A stretch of DNA of 64,000 nt. It comes from Pantoea coffeiphila. GTDB taxonomy: Bacteria; Pseudomonadota; Gammaproteobacteria; Enterobacterales; Enterobacteriaceae. Below, piece by piece: positions 10,098 to 20,367 of the stretch. The notes beneath the pieces are model-generated. The model was not told the DNA's origin. It saw only the letters and a list, made by a program, of their open reading frames with translations, and searched no databases. The stretch spans positions 62,001 through 126,000 of the forward strand of contig NZ_JAFBFW010000002.1 in the NCBI RefSeq assembly GCF_016909495.1, read 5' to 3'. Made by a program: the position numbers and the translations under genes. Within the stretch, counting starts at the first letter, position 1, and every line of letters starts with the position of its first letter.

Positions 10098-13000
10098 ATG
10101 AAAAGAATGTTGATAAACGCAACTCAGCAGGAAGAGTTGCGTGTGGCTCTCGTAGACGGCCAACGCCTGTACGATCTGGATATTGAAAGCCCAGGACACG
10201 AACAGAAAAAAGCCAACATCTACAAAGGCAAGATAACCCGCATTGAACCCAGCCTTGAAGCCGCCTTCGTTGATTACGGTGCTGAAAGACACGGTTTCCT
10301 ACCTCTGAAAGAAATTTCCCGCGAATACTTCCCCGCTAACTATTCCGCTCACGGCCGCCCTAATATCAAGGACGTACTCCGTGAAGGTCAGGAAGTTATT
10401 GTCCAGATTGATAAAGAAGAACGTGGCAACAAAGGCGCAGCCTTAACCACCTTTATCAGCCTGGCGGGAAGCTATCTGGTTCTGATGCCGAACAACCCGC
10501 GTGCTGGCGGTATTTCTCGCCGTATTGAAGGTGATGATCGCACAGAACTGAAAGAGGCGCTCTCTTCGCTGGAACTGCCGGATGGCATGGGACTGATCGT
10601 TCGCACCGCCGGTGTCGGTAAATCAGCCGAAGCGCTGCAGTGGGATCTGAGCTTCCGTATGAAGCACTGGGATGCCATTAAGAAAGCCGCTGACAGCCGC
10701 CCTGCTCCGTTCCTGATCCATCAGGAAAGCAACGTGATTGTCCGCGCATTCCGCGACTACCTGCGTCAGGATATCGGTGAAATCCTTATCGATAACCCGA
10801 AAGTGCTTGAGCTGGCTCGTCAGCACATTGCCGCTCTCGGACGCCCTGACTTCAGCAGCAAAATTAAACTGTACACCGGTGAGATCCCGCTGTTCAGCCA
10901 TTACCAGATTGAGTCGCAGATTGAGTCCGCCTTCCAGCGCGAAGTGCGTCTGCCGTCCGGTGGTTCCATTGTTATCGACAGCACCGAAGCCCTGACCGCT
11001 ATCGATATCAACTCGGCGCGCGCAACCCGCGGCGGCGACATTGAAGAAACCGCATTTAACACTAACCTTGAAGCGGCCGATGAAATTGCCCGCCAGCTGC
11101 GCCTGCGCGACCTGGGCGGTCTGATCGTTATCGACTTCATTGATATGACCCCGGTTCGCCACCAGCGCGCGGTTGAAAACCGCCTGCGTGAAGCGGTGCG
11201 CCAGGATCGTGCGCGAATTCAGATCAGCCATATTTCACGATTTGGTCTGCTGGAGATGTCACGTCAGCGCCTCAGCCCGTCACTGGGTGAGTCCAGCCAT
11301 CACGTCTGCCCACGCTGTAGCGGTACCGGCACCATCCGTGATAACGAGTCGCTGTCGCTGTCTATTCTGCGTCTGATTGAAGAAGAAGCGCTGAAGGAAA
11401 ACACTAAAGAAGTCCACGCCATCGTTCCGGTGCAGGTTGCGTCCTATCTGCTAAACGAAAAACGCGATGCCGTCAGTGCTATCGAGAAGCGTCAGGGTGG
11501 CGTTCGTGCCATCATCGTGCCAAACGATCAGATGGAAACCCCGCACTACTCGGTACTGCGCGTTCGTACCGGCGAAGAAACTCAGACGCTGAGCTATCAC
11601 CTGCCTAAGCTGCACGAAACCGAAATGGCGCTGCCTTCGGAAGAAGAACGTGCCGAGCGTAAGCGCCCTGAACAGCCTGCGCTTGCCGCCTTCGTGATGC
11701 CTGATGCACCTCCGGCACCGCAGGAAACCAGCAGCGATGTCACTGCGGTTCCAGTAAGCAAAAAGCCGGTTGAAAAAACCCCAGCAGAGCCTGCACAGCC
11801 GGGTCTGATTAGTCGCTTCTTTAGTGGTCTGAAAAAGCTGTTTGCCGGTGAAGAAAAAACCGTTGAACAGGCTCAGCCAGTTACCGAGAAAAAAGCGACC
11901 GATAGCGCTGCACCACGTGGCGATCGTCGTAACAATCGTCGTCAGAACAACAACCGTCGCGATCGCAACGGTGAGCGTACTGAACGTAACGATCGTAATG
12001 AGCGTAACGACCGCAGTGAACGTAGCGACCGCAACGAGCGCAACGACCGCAATGCCGATCGTACTGAGCGTAGCAACGACCGTTATAACGATCGTAATGA
12101 GCGTTCTGAACGCAATACCGATCGCAATGACCGTAACGATCGTAACGACCGCAATAGTTCTCGCGACCGTAACAATGAAGCGCGTGAAGGCCGCGATGAC
12201 AATCGTCGTAACAAGCGTAACGTTGCCACGCAGGTTGAGCAGGCAGACGATCGTCAGAATCTGAACGAAGAGAATCGTGCAGAGCAGCAGCCGCGGCGTG
12301 AACCTCGCGCAGATCGCCAGCGTCGTCGCCAGGAAGAAAAGCGCCCGGTAGTGCAGGAAGAGAAAGTCATTGAGCAGGCCGTTGCTGCCGTTGATGAAAA
12401 TATCGATGCGCTGGAAGAAAATGTGCAGGTGATGCCGCGTCGTAAACCGCGCCAGCTGAACCAAAAAGTACGCATTGAAACCGCAGAGCAAACGGCAGCC
12501 CGTACCTTCCGCCCGGAAGAGACTGAGGCAGTCCCTGCTCCAGCTGCTCAGCCAGCCGCGGCAGAAACGCCAAGCGAAAGCTTCGATAATGACGATCGTG
12601 ACAGCAACAACATGCCGCGTCGTTCACGCCGTTCGCCACGCCATCTGCGCGTTAGCGGCCAGCGTCGTCGTCGCTACCGCGATGAGCGTTACCCAACACA
12701 GTCGCCAATGCCGTTGACCAGTGCTGCTGCATCGCCAGAAATGGCATCAGGAAAAGTGTGGATCTCCTACCCTGTTGCTCAGGCAAGCGATGAAGTAGAG
12801 CAGGAACAGTCCGTTGTTCCAGCTTATGGTCATGCTGATGTCGACAACGACGTCGCTGAAGCTCCGGCAGCAGTTGAAGTGGCGGCAGCGGCAAGCGTAG
12901 CCGTTGCTTCTGCTACTGTGGCATCGTCTCAAGCCGTTGAGGCACCGGCAGCACCTGTCGCTCCTCAGGTAGAAGCCGCATCGGTTGAATCTGCGCCAGT

Positions 13001-13853
13001 GTCGGCAGAAACTTCACCGGTAGAAGCTACCCCAGCGGTAGCGGAGGCGCCGCAGGCTGAAGCTGCTCCTGTACAGGTTGAAGCAACACCGGTGCAGGCT
13101 GAAGAAACCACGTCAGTGCAGGAAGATGTTATAACGGCTGAAGTCGCCCCGGCTGCAGCGATCCCGACTGCAGAAGTTGTGGAATCTGCTCCAGTAATCG
13201 AAACACCGATTGCCGCGGCGCCAGTCACCGTCGCCGAAGAAGTTCAGCCAGAAGCTCAGCCGGTTCATATCTCTGAACCGCTGCCGGAAGAGCAACAGCC
13301 ACAGGTTACCGTGGTGAACACCGATGAAACTGCCGCTATCGAAACACCGGCAACAGAGGTCCCTTCAGTTATTCCTCCAGCGAAAGAGAGCGTTGCCGCT
13401 GAGACTGTCGCGGAAGCCGTATCGGCTGCCGAAGAGCCTCAGGCTGAATTCGCCCCGGTTGATGCCGTTGCGGATATCGTTGAGCAGCAGCAGATTGCTG
13501 AAGCAGCGAGCGAACTGGCAGAGCAGGCTCCGACGAGCGTCAGCGCGGAAACCACTCAGCAGGTCGCTGAAGTACTGAACGTGAGCACTGCGGTGAGTGA
13601 AGATGCGCCGATCGTTAGCGAACCGCATGCGCCAGTACCGGCACGCGATAAGCCGGTGAGTGATGCAGCCGCCCACGGTAGCTTTAAGCATCATGCCAGC
13701 GCGCCAATGACCAGTGCTCCAGCTCCGGCATATCAGCCAGAACCAGCACCTCAGAGTGACTGGGTGCGCCCTGACTTCAACTTTGAAGGTAAAGGTTCTG
13801 CCGGTGGCCACGCGGCCTCTCATCAGGCTACCGCTCCGGCAACCCGTCCTTAA
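10098..13853 (+). CDS. rne: Ribonuclease E with an enlarged C-terminal scaffold
   Basis: Essential endoribonuclease that nucleates the degradosome on the inner membrane. The catalytic half aligns without gaps to E. coli: S1 domain (about 35-125), 5'-sensor and RNase H-like regions, catalytic Asp303 (TAIDINS) and Asp346 (VIDFIDM), and the Zn-link CPRC at 404-407. The membrane helix [16 protein letters not shown] lies near 568-584. The scaffold differs: an Arg/Asn/Asp/Glu repeat tract spans about 606-709, further Arg-rich patches lie near 731-749 and 840-864, an Ala/Val/Pro/Glu-rich tract spans about 914-1168, and a C-terminal PNPase-site-like segment is present ([19 protein letters not shown]). 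At 1251 residues it is about 190 longer than the E. coli enzyme. Confidence 0.97.
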   Translation: MKRMLINATQQEELRVALVDGQRLYDLDIESPGHEQKKANIYKGKITRIEPSLEAAFVDYGAERHGFLPLKEISREYFPANYSAHGRPNIKDVLREGQEVIVQIDKEERGNKGAALTTFISLAGSYLVLMPNNPRAGGISRRIEGDDRTELKEALSSLELPDGMGLIVRTAGVGKSAEALQWDLSFRMKHWDAIKKAADSRPAPFLIHQESNVIVRAFRDYLRQDIGEILIDNPKVLELARQHIAALGRPDFSSKIKLYTGEIPLFSHYQIESQIESAFQREVRLPSGGSIVIDSTEALTAIDINSARATRGGDIEETAFNTNLEAADEIARQLRLRDLGGLIVIDFIDMTPVRHQRAVENRLREAVRQDRARIQISHISRFGLLEMSRQRLSPSLGESSHHVCPRCSGTGTIRDNESLSLSILRLIEEEALKENTKEVHAIVPVQVASYLLNEKRDAVSAIEKRQGGVRAIIVPNDQMETPHYSVLRVRTGEETQTLSYHLPKLHETEMALPSEEERAERKRPEQPALAAFVMPDAPPAPQETSSDVTAVPVSKKPVEKTPAEPAQPGLISRFFSGLKKLFAGEEKTVEQAQPVTEKKATDSAAPRGDRRNNRRQNNNRRDRNGERTERNDRNERNDRSERSDRNERNDRNADRTERSNDRYNDRNERSERNTDRNDRNDRNDRNSSRDRNNEAREGRDDNRRNKRNVATQVEQADDRQNLNEENRAEQQPRREPRADRQRRRQEEKRPVVQEEKVIEQAVAAVDENIDALEENVQVMPRRKPRQLNQKVRIETAEQTAARTFRPEETEAVPAPAAQPAAAETPSESFDNDDRDSNNMPRRSRRSPRHLRVSGQRRRRYRDERYPTQSPMPLTSAAASPEMASGKVWISYPVAQASDEVEQEQSVVPAYGHADVDNDVAEAPAAVEVAAAASVAVASATVASSQAVEAPAAPVAPQVEAASVESAPVSAETSPVEATPAVAEAPQAEAAPVQVEATPVQAEETTSVQEDVITAEVAPAAAIPTAEVVESAPVIETPIAAAPVTVAEEVQPEAQPVHISEPLPEEQQPQVTVVNTDETAAIETPATEVPSVIPPAKESVAAETVAEAVSAAEEPQAEFAPVDAVADIVEQQQIAEAASELAEQAPTSVSAETTQQVAEVLNVSTAVSEDAPIVSEPHAPVPARDKPVSDAAAHGSFKHHASAPMTSAPAPAYQPEPAPQSDWVRPDFNFEGKGSAGGHAASHQATAPATRP

Positions 13854-13881
13854 GCGTTATTTTTAACGCTGAAGTGAAATC

Positions 13882-13911
13882 CAGCCCTGGCCAACGTGCC
13901 GGGGCTTTTTT
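13882..13911 (+). terminator. rne terminator
   Basis: AGCCCTGGC, a short loop and GCCGGGGCT are followed by six to seven T residues. A second hairpin, AGCGTTA-TTTT-TAACGCT at 13853-13870, overlaps the stop codon and has no T-run; it may protect the 3' end. Confidence 0.85.
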
Positions 13912-13998
13912 ATGCCTGTGGGATGAGCATTTTTCCTTCAATCCCTGCCAAACGCACTTCCCTTAACGTTGCGAACGACGACTCAGACTTGACCCGCC

Positions 13999-14087
13999 GC
14001 ATCAGCATCAGCATCAGCATCAGCATCAGCATCAGCATCAGCATCAGCATCAGCATCAGCATCAGCATCAGCATCAGCATCAGCATC
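13999..14087 (+). repeat. Hexanucleotide tandem repeat (GCATCA), about 14.8 copies
   Basis: 89 bp of perfect GCATCA repeats with no interruption, in the gap between the rne terminator and the murJ terminator. Perfect arrays of this length are typical of slipped-strand mispairing sites. In one frame it reads as Ile-Ser repeats, but that frame starts inside the rne terminator and has no ribosome site, so I do not call it coding. The rest of the 13912-14284 gap shows no gene. Confidence 0.97.
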
Positions 14088-14284
14088 GTATATTCTCAGC
14101 TTTTGCTAATGGTGGCCTCAATTTAAAAAGGAGGATATCTAATAAATTCTCTTCCGGACTGGCGTTAAAGCTGCCCTCCTCATCGATTAATTCAGCAAAA
14201 GCGGCAGGCTATTCTCTGAGGTTGAAATCATTAAGCAATAAACCAGTCATCCAACAGACTGCACTTCAATCCCGTTTTCAGGCG

Positions 14285-14312
14285 AAAAAAAAATCGCCCG
14301 AAGGCGATTCTT
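14285..14312 (-). terminator. murJ terminator
   Basis: On the minus strand AATCGCC-TTCG-GGCGATT is followed by a run of T residues. It is a compact UUCG-loop terminator 36 bp past the murJ stop. Confidence 0.88.
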
Positions 14313-14347
14313 ATTCAGTGTTGATCCGTATCGTTCAACGCACGACG

Positions 14348-15886
14348 TTAAGCCACCGTCCGGCGTGCAAAGTCACGCAGCCGGAAGCCCAGCAGCATCA
14401 GCACGGCGAAGTATACTCCCCCACCCACCGCACAAACCGCCGCCAGGCGGATCAGACGCCACAGCATATTGCCCGTCGCCCAGTCAGGCATCACGTACAG
14501 CACACCCAGTAACGCAGCGGCCATCGCCACCACGGCGAACAGCAGACGTACCAGGAAGCTGCGCCAGCCCGGCTGCGGCTGGAAGATATCCTGCTTGCGG
14601 AGCTGCCAGTAAAGCAGTGCCGCATTAAGGCAGGCTGCAAGGCCAATCGACAGCGACAGTCCGGCGTGCTTCAGCGGGCCAATAAATGCCAGGTTCATTA
14701 CCTGAGTCATTACCAGCGTCACCATGGCGATTTTTACCGGGGTTTTAATGTCCTGACGCGAGTAAAAACCGGGGGCCAGTACCTTAACCACGATTAGCCC
14801 CATCAAACCAACCGAATAGGCAATCAGCGCGCGCTGGGTCATCGCCGCGTCGAATGCGGTGAATTTTCCGTACTGGAACAGCGCCACGGTCAGGGGTTTC
14901 GCCAGAATACCCAAAGCCACCGCACTCGGTAACGCCAGCAGGAAGCACAGGCGCAGGCCCCAGTCCATCAGGCGCGAATATTCGTCCTGGTTACCGCTGG
15001 CAAAGCTTTTTGCCAGCGACGGCAGCAGAATAGTGCCCAACGCCACGCCCAGAACACCGGACGGAAACTCCATCAGGCGGTCGGCGTAATACATCCAGGA
15101 AACCGAACCGGAGGCGAGGAAAGAGGCGAAAATGGTATTGATGATCAACGAGATCTGGCTGACGGAAACACCGAGGATCGCCGGCCCCATTTGACGCATT
15201 ACCCGCCAGACGCCGGCATCTTTCAGGTTCAGCCGGGGCAGAACCAGCATGCCGATTTTTTTCAGATGCGGCAGCTGATAGCCCAGCTGCAGCACACCAC
15301 CCGCAACCACCGCCCAGGCCAGCGCCATGACAGGAGGATTGAAGTGCGGTGCGGCAAACAGCGCAAAGCCGATCATACTGACGTTAAGCAGGGTCGGAGC
15401 AAAGGCGGGCACTGAGAAGCGGTTCCACGTATTGAGGATCGCCCCGGCCAGCGATGCCAGCGAAATCAGCAGGATGTAAGGAAAAGTCACCCGCAACAGG
15501 GATGAAGTCAGCGCGAATTTATCGGCCGTATCGGCGAATCCGGGTGCCGTGACCAGAATAACCCAGGGCGCGGCAAACATACCCAGAAGGGTGATAACCG
15601 CCAGCGCCAGGGTCAACAGACCCGATACATAAGCCACGAATATCCGCGTAGCTTCTTCACCCTGCTTGCTTTTATATTCGGCAAGGATCGGCACAAAAGC
15701 CTGAGAGAATGCGCCTTCCGCAAAGATCCTGCGCAGCAGATTAGGTAATTTGAACGCCACAAAAAAGGCGTCGGTGGCCATGCCTGCGCCAAAGATTCGC
15801 GCCACAATCGCGTCACGTGCAAATCCCAGCACACGAGAAAACAGGGTCATAGAACTGACCGCTGCGAGTGATTTCAACAGGTTCAT
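14348..15886 (-). CDS. murJ: Lipid II flippase MurJ
   Basis: Moves lipid II across the inner membrane for peptidoglycan synthesis. The 512-residue protein has the 14-helix MOP/MATE-like fold: the N-terminal [30 protein letters not shown] with charged residues in helix 1, [20 protein letters not shown], and [20 protein letters not shown]. Length and sequence match E. coli MviN/MurJ. It lies downstream of mviM, but the 147-bp gap allows its own promoter. Confidence 0.97.
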   Translation of the reverse strand: MNLLKSLAAVSSMTLFSRVLGFARDAIVARIFGAGMATDAFFVAFKLPNLLRRIFAEGAFSQAFVPILAEYKSKQGEEATRIFVAYVSGLLTLALAVITLLGMFAAPWVILVTAPGFADTADKFALTSSLLRVTFPYILLISLASLAGAILNTWNRFSVPAFAPTLLNVSMIGFALFAAPHFNPPVMALAWAVVAGGVLQLGYQLPHLKKIGMLVLPRLNLKDAGVWRVMRQMGPAILGVSVSQISLIINTIFASFLASGSVSWMYYADRLMEFPSGVLGVALGTILLPSLAKSFASGNQDEYSRLMDWGLRLCFLLALPSAVALGILAKPLTVALFQYGKFTAFDAAMTQRALIAYSVGLMGLIVVKVLAPGFYSRQDIKTPVKIAMVTLVMTQVMNLAFIGPLKHAGLSLSIGLAACLNAALLYWQLRKQDIFQPQPGWRSFLVRLLFAVVAMAAALLGVLYVMPDWATGNMLWRLIRLAAVCAVGGGVYFAVLMLLGFRLRDFARRTVA

Positions 15887-16033
15887 GTGTTTCCTGATTT
15901 GGGTTTTCCGGCCATCGGAGTGGCCGGAATAAGGTGGGGGATAGTCTACGGAAATGAAAGGAAATAACCACTCACGATTGTTACACCCTATAAACCCATC
16001 GCCTCTGTTGGGATGGGTGCAGGGTTAAGCTAA

Positions 16034-16957
16034 TCAGCCGCGATCCGCGTCACGCCAGAGTTTTTCCACTAAGCGCTGTGCGAGCAGAGCCTGCTCACCA
16101 CTAATCTCCGGCATTGTCTGATTTTCAATGCTGCGGATAAAATGATGCGCGGCACCGGCAAAACCTCGCTGCTCCAGGGTACTTTGCCAGCCCGGAACCG
16201 GATCGATGACGATACGCCCCCCGCTCTCCTGCTGCCAGTCGCGCATATCGCCGATGCGGAATACCGCCCCGTCGTCCACCGCCTGTACCGTTTCCATCTG
16301 GCTACCGGCGCGGCGATGCATACTGGTGGTCACCTGGGCATTGCCAACGCGGAAATGATGCTCGGCATACAGCAGCTGCCCCTGCGGATTGGTTTGCAGT
16401 ACGCCGCTTTTCAGATCGCCATCCCCGCCCCCCAGCCAGAGCGCCGTATCCACAACATGCAGGTAGTCATCCAGCAGGGTGAACAGCGCATCCTGCGGTC
16501 CTACGCTGTCGCTGCGATGTTTATCCATGCGTAATGAGGCAGGCTGAGAAAGTGCAGCGCGCAGCTGCAGATAGCGCGGCGCAAATCGACGGTTAAAGGC
16601 CACCATCAGCTTGCGGCCTCTCGACGCGGCAAGTTCCACCAGCTGTTCTGCTTCGTCATAGGTGGCCGCCAGCGGTTTATCAACGCAGACGTCAACCCCG
16701 GCACGTAACAGCATATCAACAATGCCAAAATGGCTGGCGGTACTGCTGTGTACAAAAACGGCATCGCTGACCGCAGCCAGATCGTTAAGGGAAGCCAGTA
16801 GCGGAATGCGATAAGCGTCGCAGACCGGCCGCGCCTTTTGTTGATTGGGCGAATACGCGCCTGAAATCGTCCAGCCGTCAGTACGGGTAACCACCGGTAG
16901 CCAGGCTTTCTGCGCAATGCCGCCAAGGCCGACAATACCTACTCTTAGCGCGGCCAT
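16034..16957 (-). CDS. mviM: Gfo/Idh/MocA family oxidoreductase MviM
   Basis: Putative NAD(P)-dependent oxidoreductase of unknown substrate. The N-terminal Rossmann motif is VGIVGLGGIAQKAWLP, and the family EKP-like motif appears as VCVDKPLA; a C-terminal alpha/beta domain follows. 307 residues is the usual E. coli MviM length. Its ATG follows the yceH stop with no gap (TAAATG), so translation is coupled. Its role with murJ is only suggested by conserved neighbourhood. Confidence 0.92.
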   Translation of the reverse strand: MAALRVGIVGLGGIAQKAWLPVVTRTDGWTISGAYSPNQQKARPVCDAYRIPLLASLNDLAAVSDAVFVHSSTASHFGIVDMLLRAGVDVCVDKPLAATYDEAEQLVELAASRGRKLMVAFNRRFAPRYLQLRAALSQPASLRMDKHRSDSVGPQDALFTLLDDYLHVVDTALWLGGGDGDLKSGVLQTNPQGQLLYAEHHFRVGNAQVTTSMHRRAGSQMETVQAVDDGAVFRIGDMRDWQQESGGRIVIDPVPGWQSTLEQRGFAGAAHHFIRSIENQTMPEISGEQALLAQRLVEKLWRDADRG

Positions 16958-17611
16958 TTATTCACCGTCCCGGTTTTCAAGCAGTGCGGCCAGCTGCTGT
17001 TTCAGCTGTGCCACTTCCCGTTCCAGTTGATCCACGCGCGTACTCAGCCCTTCATCGGCAACATCACTGTCGCCACCTGCCAGGCTGGCCTCATCCGGCT
17101 CTCCACTGAAAAGATGCATATAGCGGCTTTCACGCTTGCCGGGTTCCCGCGCCAGGCGAACCACCAACGCACCGCTTTCGCGCTTGCTCAGCCCTTCCAG
17201 CGTCTGTTCAACTTCCGCCATATCGCTAAAGTCATGCATCCGAGAACTGCGAGTACGCAGCTCACCGGGCGTCTGCGCCCCGCGTAGCAGTAACGTGGTA
17301 ATCAGCGCCACTTCCGCAGAGCTGAATTTAAGCTGGCCAAACTCAGAGTTGCAGAAACGCTGCTCATATTTCACCACCCGGCTGCCAAAACCACTGATGG
17401 CCGTGAGCTGATGTTTTTTAACCAGCAGATCCAGGGTGTTTTGCACCTCGCTCTCGCTGAGCGTCATTACCGGTTCACGGTTAGATTTCTGATTGCAGGC
17501 GGTAACCACGCCGTTTAACGACATCGGATACTGGTCGGGGGTAGTGACCTGCTTCTCCAGCAGGCAGCCAACAACTCGCGCTTCAATCGCGCTGAAAGGG
17601 CTTTTAATCAT
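16958..17611 (-). CDS. yceH: YceH family protein (DUF480)
   Basis: 217 residues of two winged-helix-like repeats followed by a C-terminal coiled coil ([21 protein letters not shown]). Conserved family strings are [16 protein letters not shown] (here [12 protein letters not shown]), [18 protein letters not shown] and KYEQRFCN. Function is not established. The ATG at 17611 matches the family; a GTG at 17629 in the same frame would overlap rimJ and is less likely. Part of rimJ-yceH-mviM. Confidence 0.92.
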   Translation of the reverse strand: MIKSPFSAIEARVVGCLLEKQVTTPDQYPMSLNGVVTACNQKSNREPVMTLSESEVQNTLDLLVKKHQLTAISGFGSRVVKYEQRFCNSEFGQLKFSSAEVALITTLLLRGAQTPGELRTRSSRMHDFSDMAEVEQTLEGLSKRESGALVVRLAREPGKRESRYMHLFSGEPDEASLAGGDSDVADEGLSTRVDQLEREVAQLKQQLAALLENRDGE

Positions 17612-17618
17612 GATAACG

Positions 17619-18212
17619 TTACGCTCCACGCCGTTCAGGCAGCCATTCGTGCCAGGTCAACGCCGTCAGGACATGATCCTGCCAGCGTCCGTCAATTAAC
17701 AGATAGTCTTTGGCATAGCCTTCTTTTTCAAAGCCGAGGCGCGCCAGTAAATCGCCGCTACGCTGATTGTGCGGCATATAGTTCGCCATAATACGGTGCA
17801 TACGCTGCTGACGCTGCATGTAGCGAATAGCGGTCTGCAGCGCTTCGAACATCATTCCCTGCCCCTGCCACTTTTCGCCCAGAGAGTAACCGAGATAACA
17901 GGCGTGAAACGATCCGCGCAGTACATTGCTAAAGTTAGCCACGCCGCGAATTTCATTTTCATCCGGGTCCATCACCGCGAAATAGAAGGCGCTGCCCTGC
18001 TTTTGCATTTCCGCGATGAGTCCCAGCCGCGCCTGCCAGCCGGAGGGGTAACAGTGGCTGTCGTCCCGAACCGGCTCCCACGGTTTAAGGAAAGCCCGGT
18101 TCTCAGAATAGTAATCAGCCAGGCGCCAGGCATCACGCTCATGGACCAGCCGCACGACCAGCCGGTCAGTAGTCAGGCGCACTTTCGGCGCAGCGGTACG
18201 ATAGCCAAACAT
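17619..18212 (-). CDS. rimJ: Ribosomal protein S5 alanine N-acetyltransferase
   Basis: GNAT enzyme that acetylates the N-terminal Ala of ribosomal protein S5. 197 residues, with the acetyl-CoA loop in [14 protein letters not shown] and the RimJ-type [15 protein letters not shown] and [11 protein letters not shown]. The ATG at 18212 has AGGAGA directly upstream; an upstream extension to 18251 is unsupported. It heads the rimJ-yceH-mviM unit. Confidence 0.95.
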   Translation of the reverse strand: MFGYRTAAPKVRLTTDRLVVRLVHERDAWRLADYYSENRAFLKPWEPVRDDSHCYPSGWQARLGLIAEMQKQGSAFYFAVMDPDENEIRGVANFSNVLRGSFHACYLGYSLGEKWQGQGMMFEALQTAIRYMQRQQRMHRIMANYMPHNQRSGDLLARLGFEKEGYAKDYLLIDGRWQDHVLTALTWHEWLPERRGA

Positions 18213-18535
18213 CTTTTCTCCTGAAATCCGTGGCCGGGTCAATATTCTCACTTATCAGGCCGGTTGCATCTTAAGGTGCTGGCCTCGCTGTCTGCCACTA
18301 TACCTGCCATCAGAATCCCTGGAAAATACTGACAACAAAAAATGTGTGAAACAAACATGAAAAATACAGACGAATAAGAACAGGGTTCACGGAGTATTTT
18401 CAAATAGTCCGACATATTCAGTTGTGATTTTCCTTGAGGGTAATCGGCTTTGTCCTGGTGACGAATCAGGCCACGTGGTGCATGCTATCCCTCTGGCCGG
18501 ATTGGAAACTGCCGGTGTAATAACAGAGGATAATT
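18213..18535. other. Divergent intergenic region rimJ/yceB
   Basis: 323 bp with no supported gene. It must contain the promoters for rimJ and yceB. In E. coli grxB and mdtH lie in this position; no trace of either is visible here. Confidence 0.6.
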
Positions 18536-19099
18536 ATGAAGAAACGTTATTTTGGTCTGTGTGCCCTGCTGTTAGCAGGCTTACTCACCGGTTGTAATCA
18601 GATTGCACAGTACAGTATCAGCGAGCAGGAAATTAATCAGGCGCTGGTTAAGCACAATAACTATGAAAAACAGATCGGTGTTCCTGGCCTGGTTGATGCG
18701 CATATTGTTCTCAACGATCTGAACAGTCAGATTGGTCGTGAAGAACCCAATAAAGTCACACTGACGGGAAATGCCAAAGTCAACATCAGCTCGCTTTTCG
18801 GCCCACAGCAGGCGGATATGAAGCTGAAAATGAAAGCGCAGCCTACCTTTGATGCCGCCGCGGGTGCCATCTATCTGAAGGATATGGAGCTGGTTGACGT
18901 TGAGGTACAGCCGGAAAAAATGCAGGGTGTGCTAAAAACGCTGACTCCTTATCTTAATGAATCACTGAAAAACTACTTCAATCAGAAACCGGCCTATGTG
19001 TTAAGTACCGACCGCAGTAAAGCGGAATCGCTGGCCAAACGCTTTGCCAAAGGGCTGGAAGTGAAGCCTGGCGAGCTGGTGATCCCGTTCACTGACTGA
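18536..19099 (+). CDS. yceB: Lipoprotein YceB (DUF1439)
   Basis: A 187-residue lipoprotein of unknown function. The signal peptide MKKRYFGLCALLLAGLLTGC ends in a lipobox with the lipidated Cys20. The mature part is a BPI/TULIP-like DUF1439 domain with EQEINQALVKHN and the QVGVPG-like KQIGVPGLVDAHI. Asn at +2 does not signal inner-membrane retention, so outer-membrane anchoring is likely. AGAGGA precedes the ATG, and a terminator follows directly, so it is monocistronic. Confidence 0.92.
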   Translation: MKKRYFGLCALLLAGLLTGCNQIAQYSISEQEINQALVKHNNYEKQIGVPGLVDAHIVLNDLNSQIGREEPNKVTLTGNAKVNISSLFGPQQADMKLKMKAQPTFDAAAGAIYLKDMELVDVEVQPEKMQGVLKTLTPYLNESLKNYFNQKPAYVLSTDRSKAESLAKRFAKGLEVKPGELVIPFTD

Positions 19100-19106
19100 T
19101 GCCATG

Positions 19107-19135
19107 ACGGTACGGAGGTTTTCCGTACCGTTTTT
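19107..19135 (+). terminator. yceB terminator
   Basis: ACGGTACGG, a seven-base loop and CCGTACCGT followed by a T-run, eight bases after the yceB stop. Confidence 0.9.
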
Positions 19136-19179
19136 CACTTATCCGTCATAAACCTGGTGCATTCCCCTCGCTTTATCCC

Positions 19180-19230
19180 TATCCTTAGTACCCGGCCAAA
19201 ACCTGCCATTACCTTTCTCTTTTGCCGGAG
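19180..19230 (+). promoter_or_regulatory. pyrC promoter and SD-masking leader hairpin (nucleotide-sensing type)
   Basis: A -10-like TATCCT (19180-19185) precedes the start region TACCCGG. CCGGC at 19192-19196 is complementary to GCCGG at 19224-19228, which overlaps the Shine-Dalgarno CCGGAG. In E. coli and Salmonella pyrC, start-site choice between C and G residues decides whether this hairpin forms and blocks translation when CTP is high. The same layout is seen here; the mechanism is inferred from that precedent. Confidence 0.78.
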
Positions 19231-19238
19231 CACATCGC

Positions 19239-20291
19239 ATGACCGCACAACCTCAGCAGTTAATTATTCGCCGCCCTGACGACTGGCACATCCATCTGCG
19301 CGATGGAGATATGCTGGAAGCGGTAGTGCCCTTTACCAGTGAGGTCTGTGGCCGCGCGATTGTGATGCCAAACCTGGTGCCGCCGGTGACCAGCGTCGCC
19401 GCCGCCCGTGCCTACCGTGAGCGTATTCTGGCTGCGGTTCCTGCCGGGCACGCATTTACCCCGCTGATGACGTGCTATCTCACCGATGGCCTCGATCCTG
19501 ATGAAATTGAAAAAGGTTTCCGCGAGGGCGTATTTACCGCCGCGAAACTTTATCCTGCGCATGCCACCACTAACTCGGCGCACGGCGTGACCAGCATCGC
19601 CACCATTGCGACCGTACTGGAGCGGATGCAAAAAATCGGCATGCCGCTGCTGATCCACGGTGAAGTGACCGATGCCCATATTGATATCTTCGACCGCGAA
19701 GCGCGCTTTATCGAAACCGTGCTGCAACCGCTGCGCAAGCAGTTCCCGGAGTTGAAAGTGGTGTGCGAACATATCACCACCAAAGAAGCTGCCGCTTTTG
19801 TTCTGGAAGGCAACGAGTTCCTTGGCGCCACCATTACCCCTCAGCATCTGATGTTTAACCGCAATCACATGCTGGTCGGTGGCGTTCGCCCGCACCTTTA
19901 CTGCCTGCCGATTCTGAAGCGTAATATCCACCAGCAGGCACTGCGTGATGCGGTCGCCAGCGGTAACCGTCGTTTCTTCCTCGGGACTGATACCGCTCCG
20001 CACACCCGCGATCGCAAAGAAGCCAGCTGCGGCTGTGCCGGGGTATTCAATGCGCCGTCCATGCTGTCGGCCTACGCGACGGTGTTTGAAGAAATCGGCG
20101 CGCTGGAGCATTTCGAGGCGTTCTGCTCTGAAAATGGCCCGAACTTCTACGGCCTGCCGCTGAACGAGGGTACCATCACGCTGGAACGCCAGCCGTGGAC
20201 CGTGGCCGAAAGCGTTGCCGTGGGTAACGATGGCCATACCGTCATTCCGTTCCTCGCCGGTGAAACCCTGAACTGGCGCGTTAAAGCATAA
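19239..20291 (+). CDS. pyrC: Dihydroorotase
   Basis: Zn-dependent class II dihydroorotase, the third step of UMP synthesis. [13 protein letters not shown] holds the first metal ligands, [15 protein letters not shown] the carbamylated Lys, and [16 protein letters not shown] and GTDTAPH the remaining ligands and catalytic Asp. 350 residues against 348 in E. coli. It starts 140 bp after yceB and is preceded by the leader hairpin that masks its ribosome site. Confidence 0.97.
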   Translation: MTAQPQQLIIRRPDDWHIHLRDGDMLEAVVPFTSEVCGRAIVMPNLVPPVTSVAAARAYRERILAAVPAGHAFTPLMTCYLTDGLDPDEIEKGFREGVFTAAKLYPAHATTNSAHGVTSIATIATVLERMQKIGMPLLIHGEVTDAHIDIFDREARFIETVLQPLRKQFPELKVVCEHITTKEAAAFVLEGNEFLGATITPQHLMFNRNHMLVGGVRPHLYCLPILKRNIHQQALRDAVASGNRRFFLGTDTAPHTRDRKEASCGCAGVFNAPSMLSAYATVFEEIGALEHFEAFCSENGPNFYGLPLNEGTITLERQPWTVAESVAVGNDGHTVIPFLAGETLNWRVKA

Positions 20292-20313
20292 GCATTTTTT
20301 GCTGATGCGGTGA

Positions 20314-20349
20314 TTGCCTTCGGTTAACTTACTGTATATATTTACAGTA
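20314..20349 (+). promoter_or_regulatory. dinI promoter with LexA (SOS) box
   Basis: The LexA box TACTGTATATATTTACAGTA occupies 20330-20349 and fits CTGT-N8-ACAG exactly. A -35-like TTGCCT (20314-20319) and a -10 TATATT (20337-20342) have a 17-bp spacer, so LexA would sit on the -10 element. Confidence 0.93.
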
Positions 20350-20367
20350 AATAAACCGGAGGCTCTC

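Noticed and set aside
10623-11231. 202-codon minus-strand frame inside rne
   Set aside because: Lies wholly opposite the conserved catalytic domain and shows no family features.
11451-12491. Long minus-strand open frame opposite rne encoding a hydrophobic, Thr/Val/Ile-rich protein
   Set aside because: It is the mirror of the Arg/Asn/Asp repeat codons of RNase E; no ribosome site or family similarity.
13999-14087. CRISPR-like array
   Set aside because: Units are six bases with no spacers, and no cas genes are present.
13896-14126. Frame encoding an Ile-Ser repeat protein across the hexanucleotide array
   Set aside because: It begins in the rne terminator loop region, lacks a ribosome site, and its coding look comes from the repeat alone.
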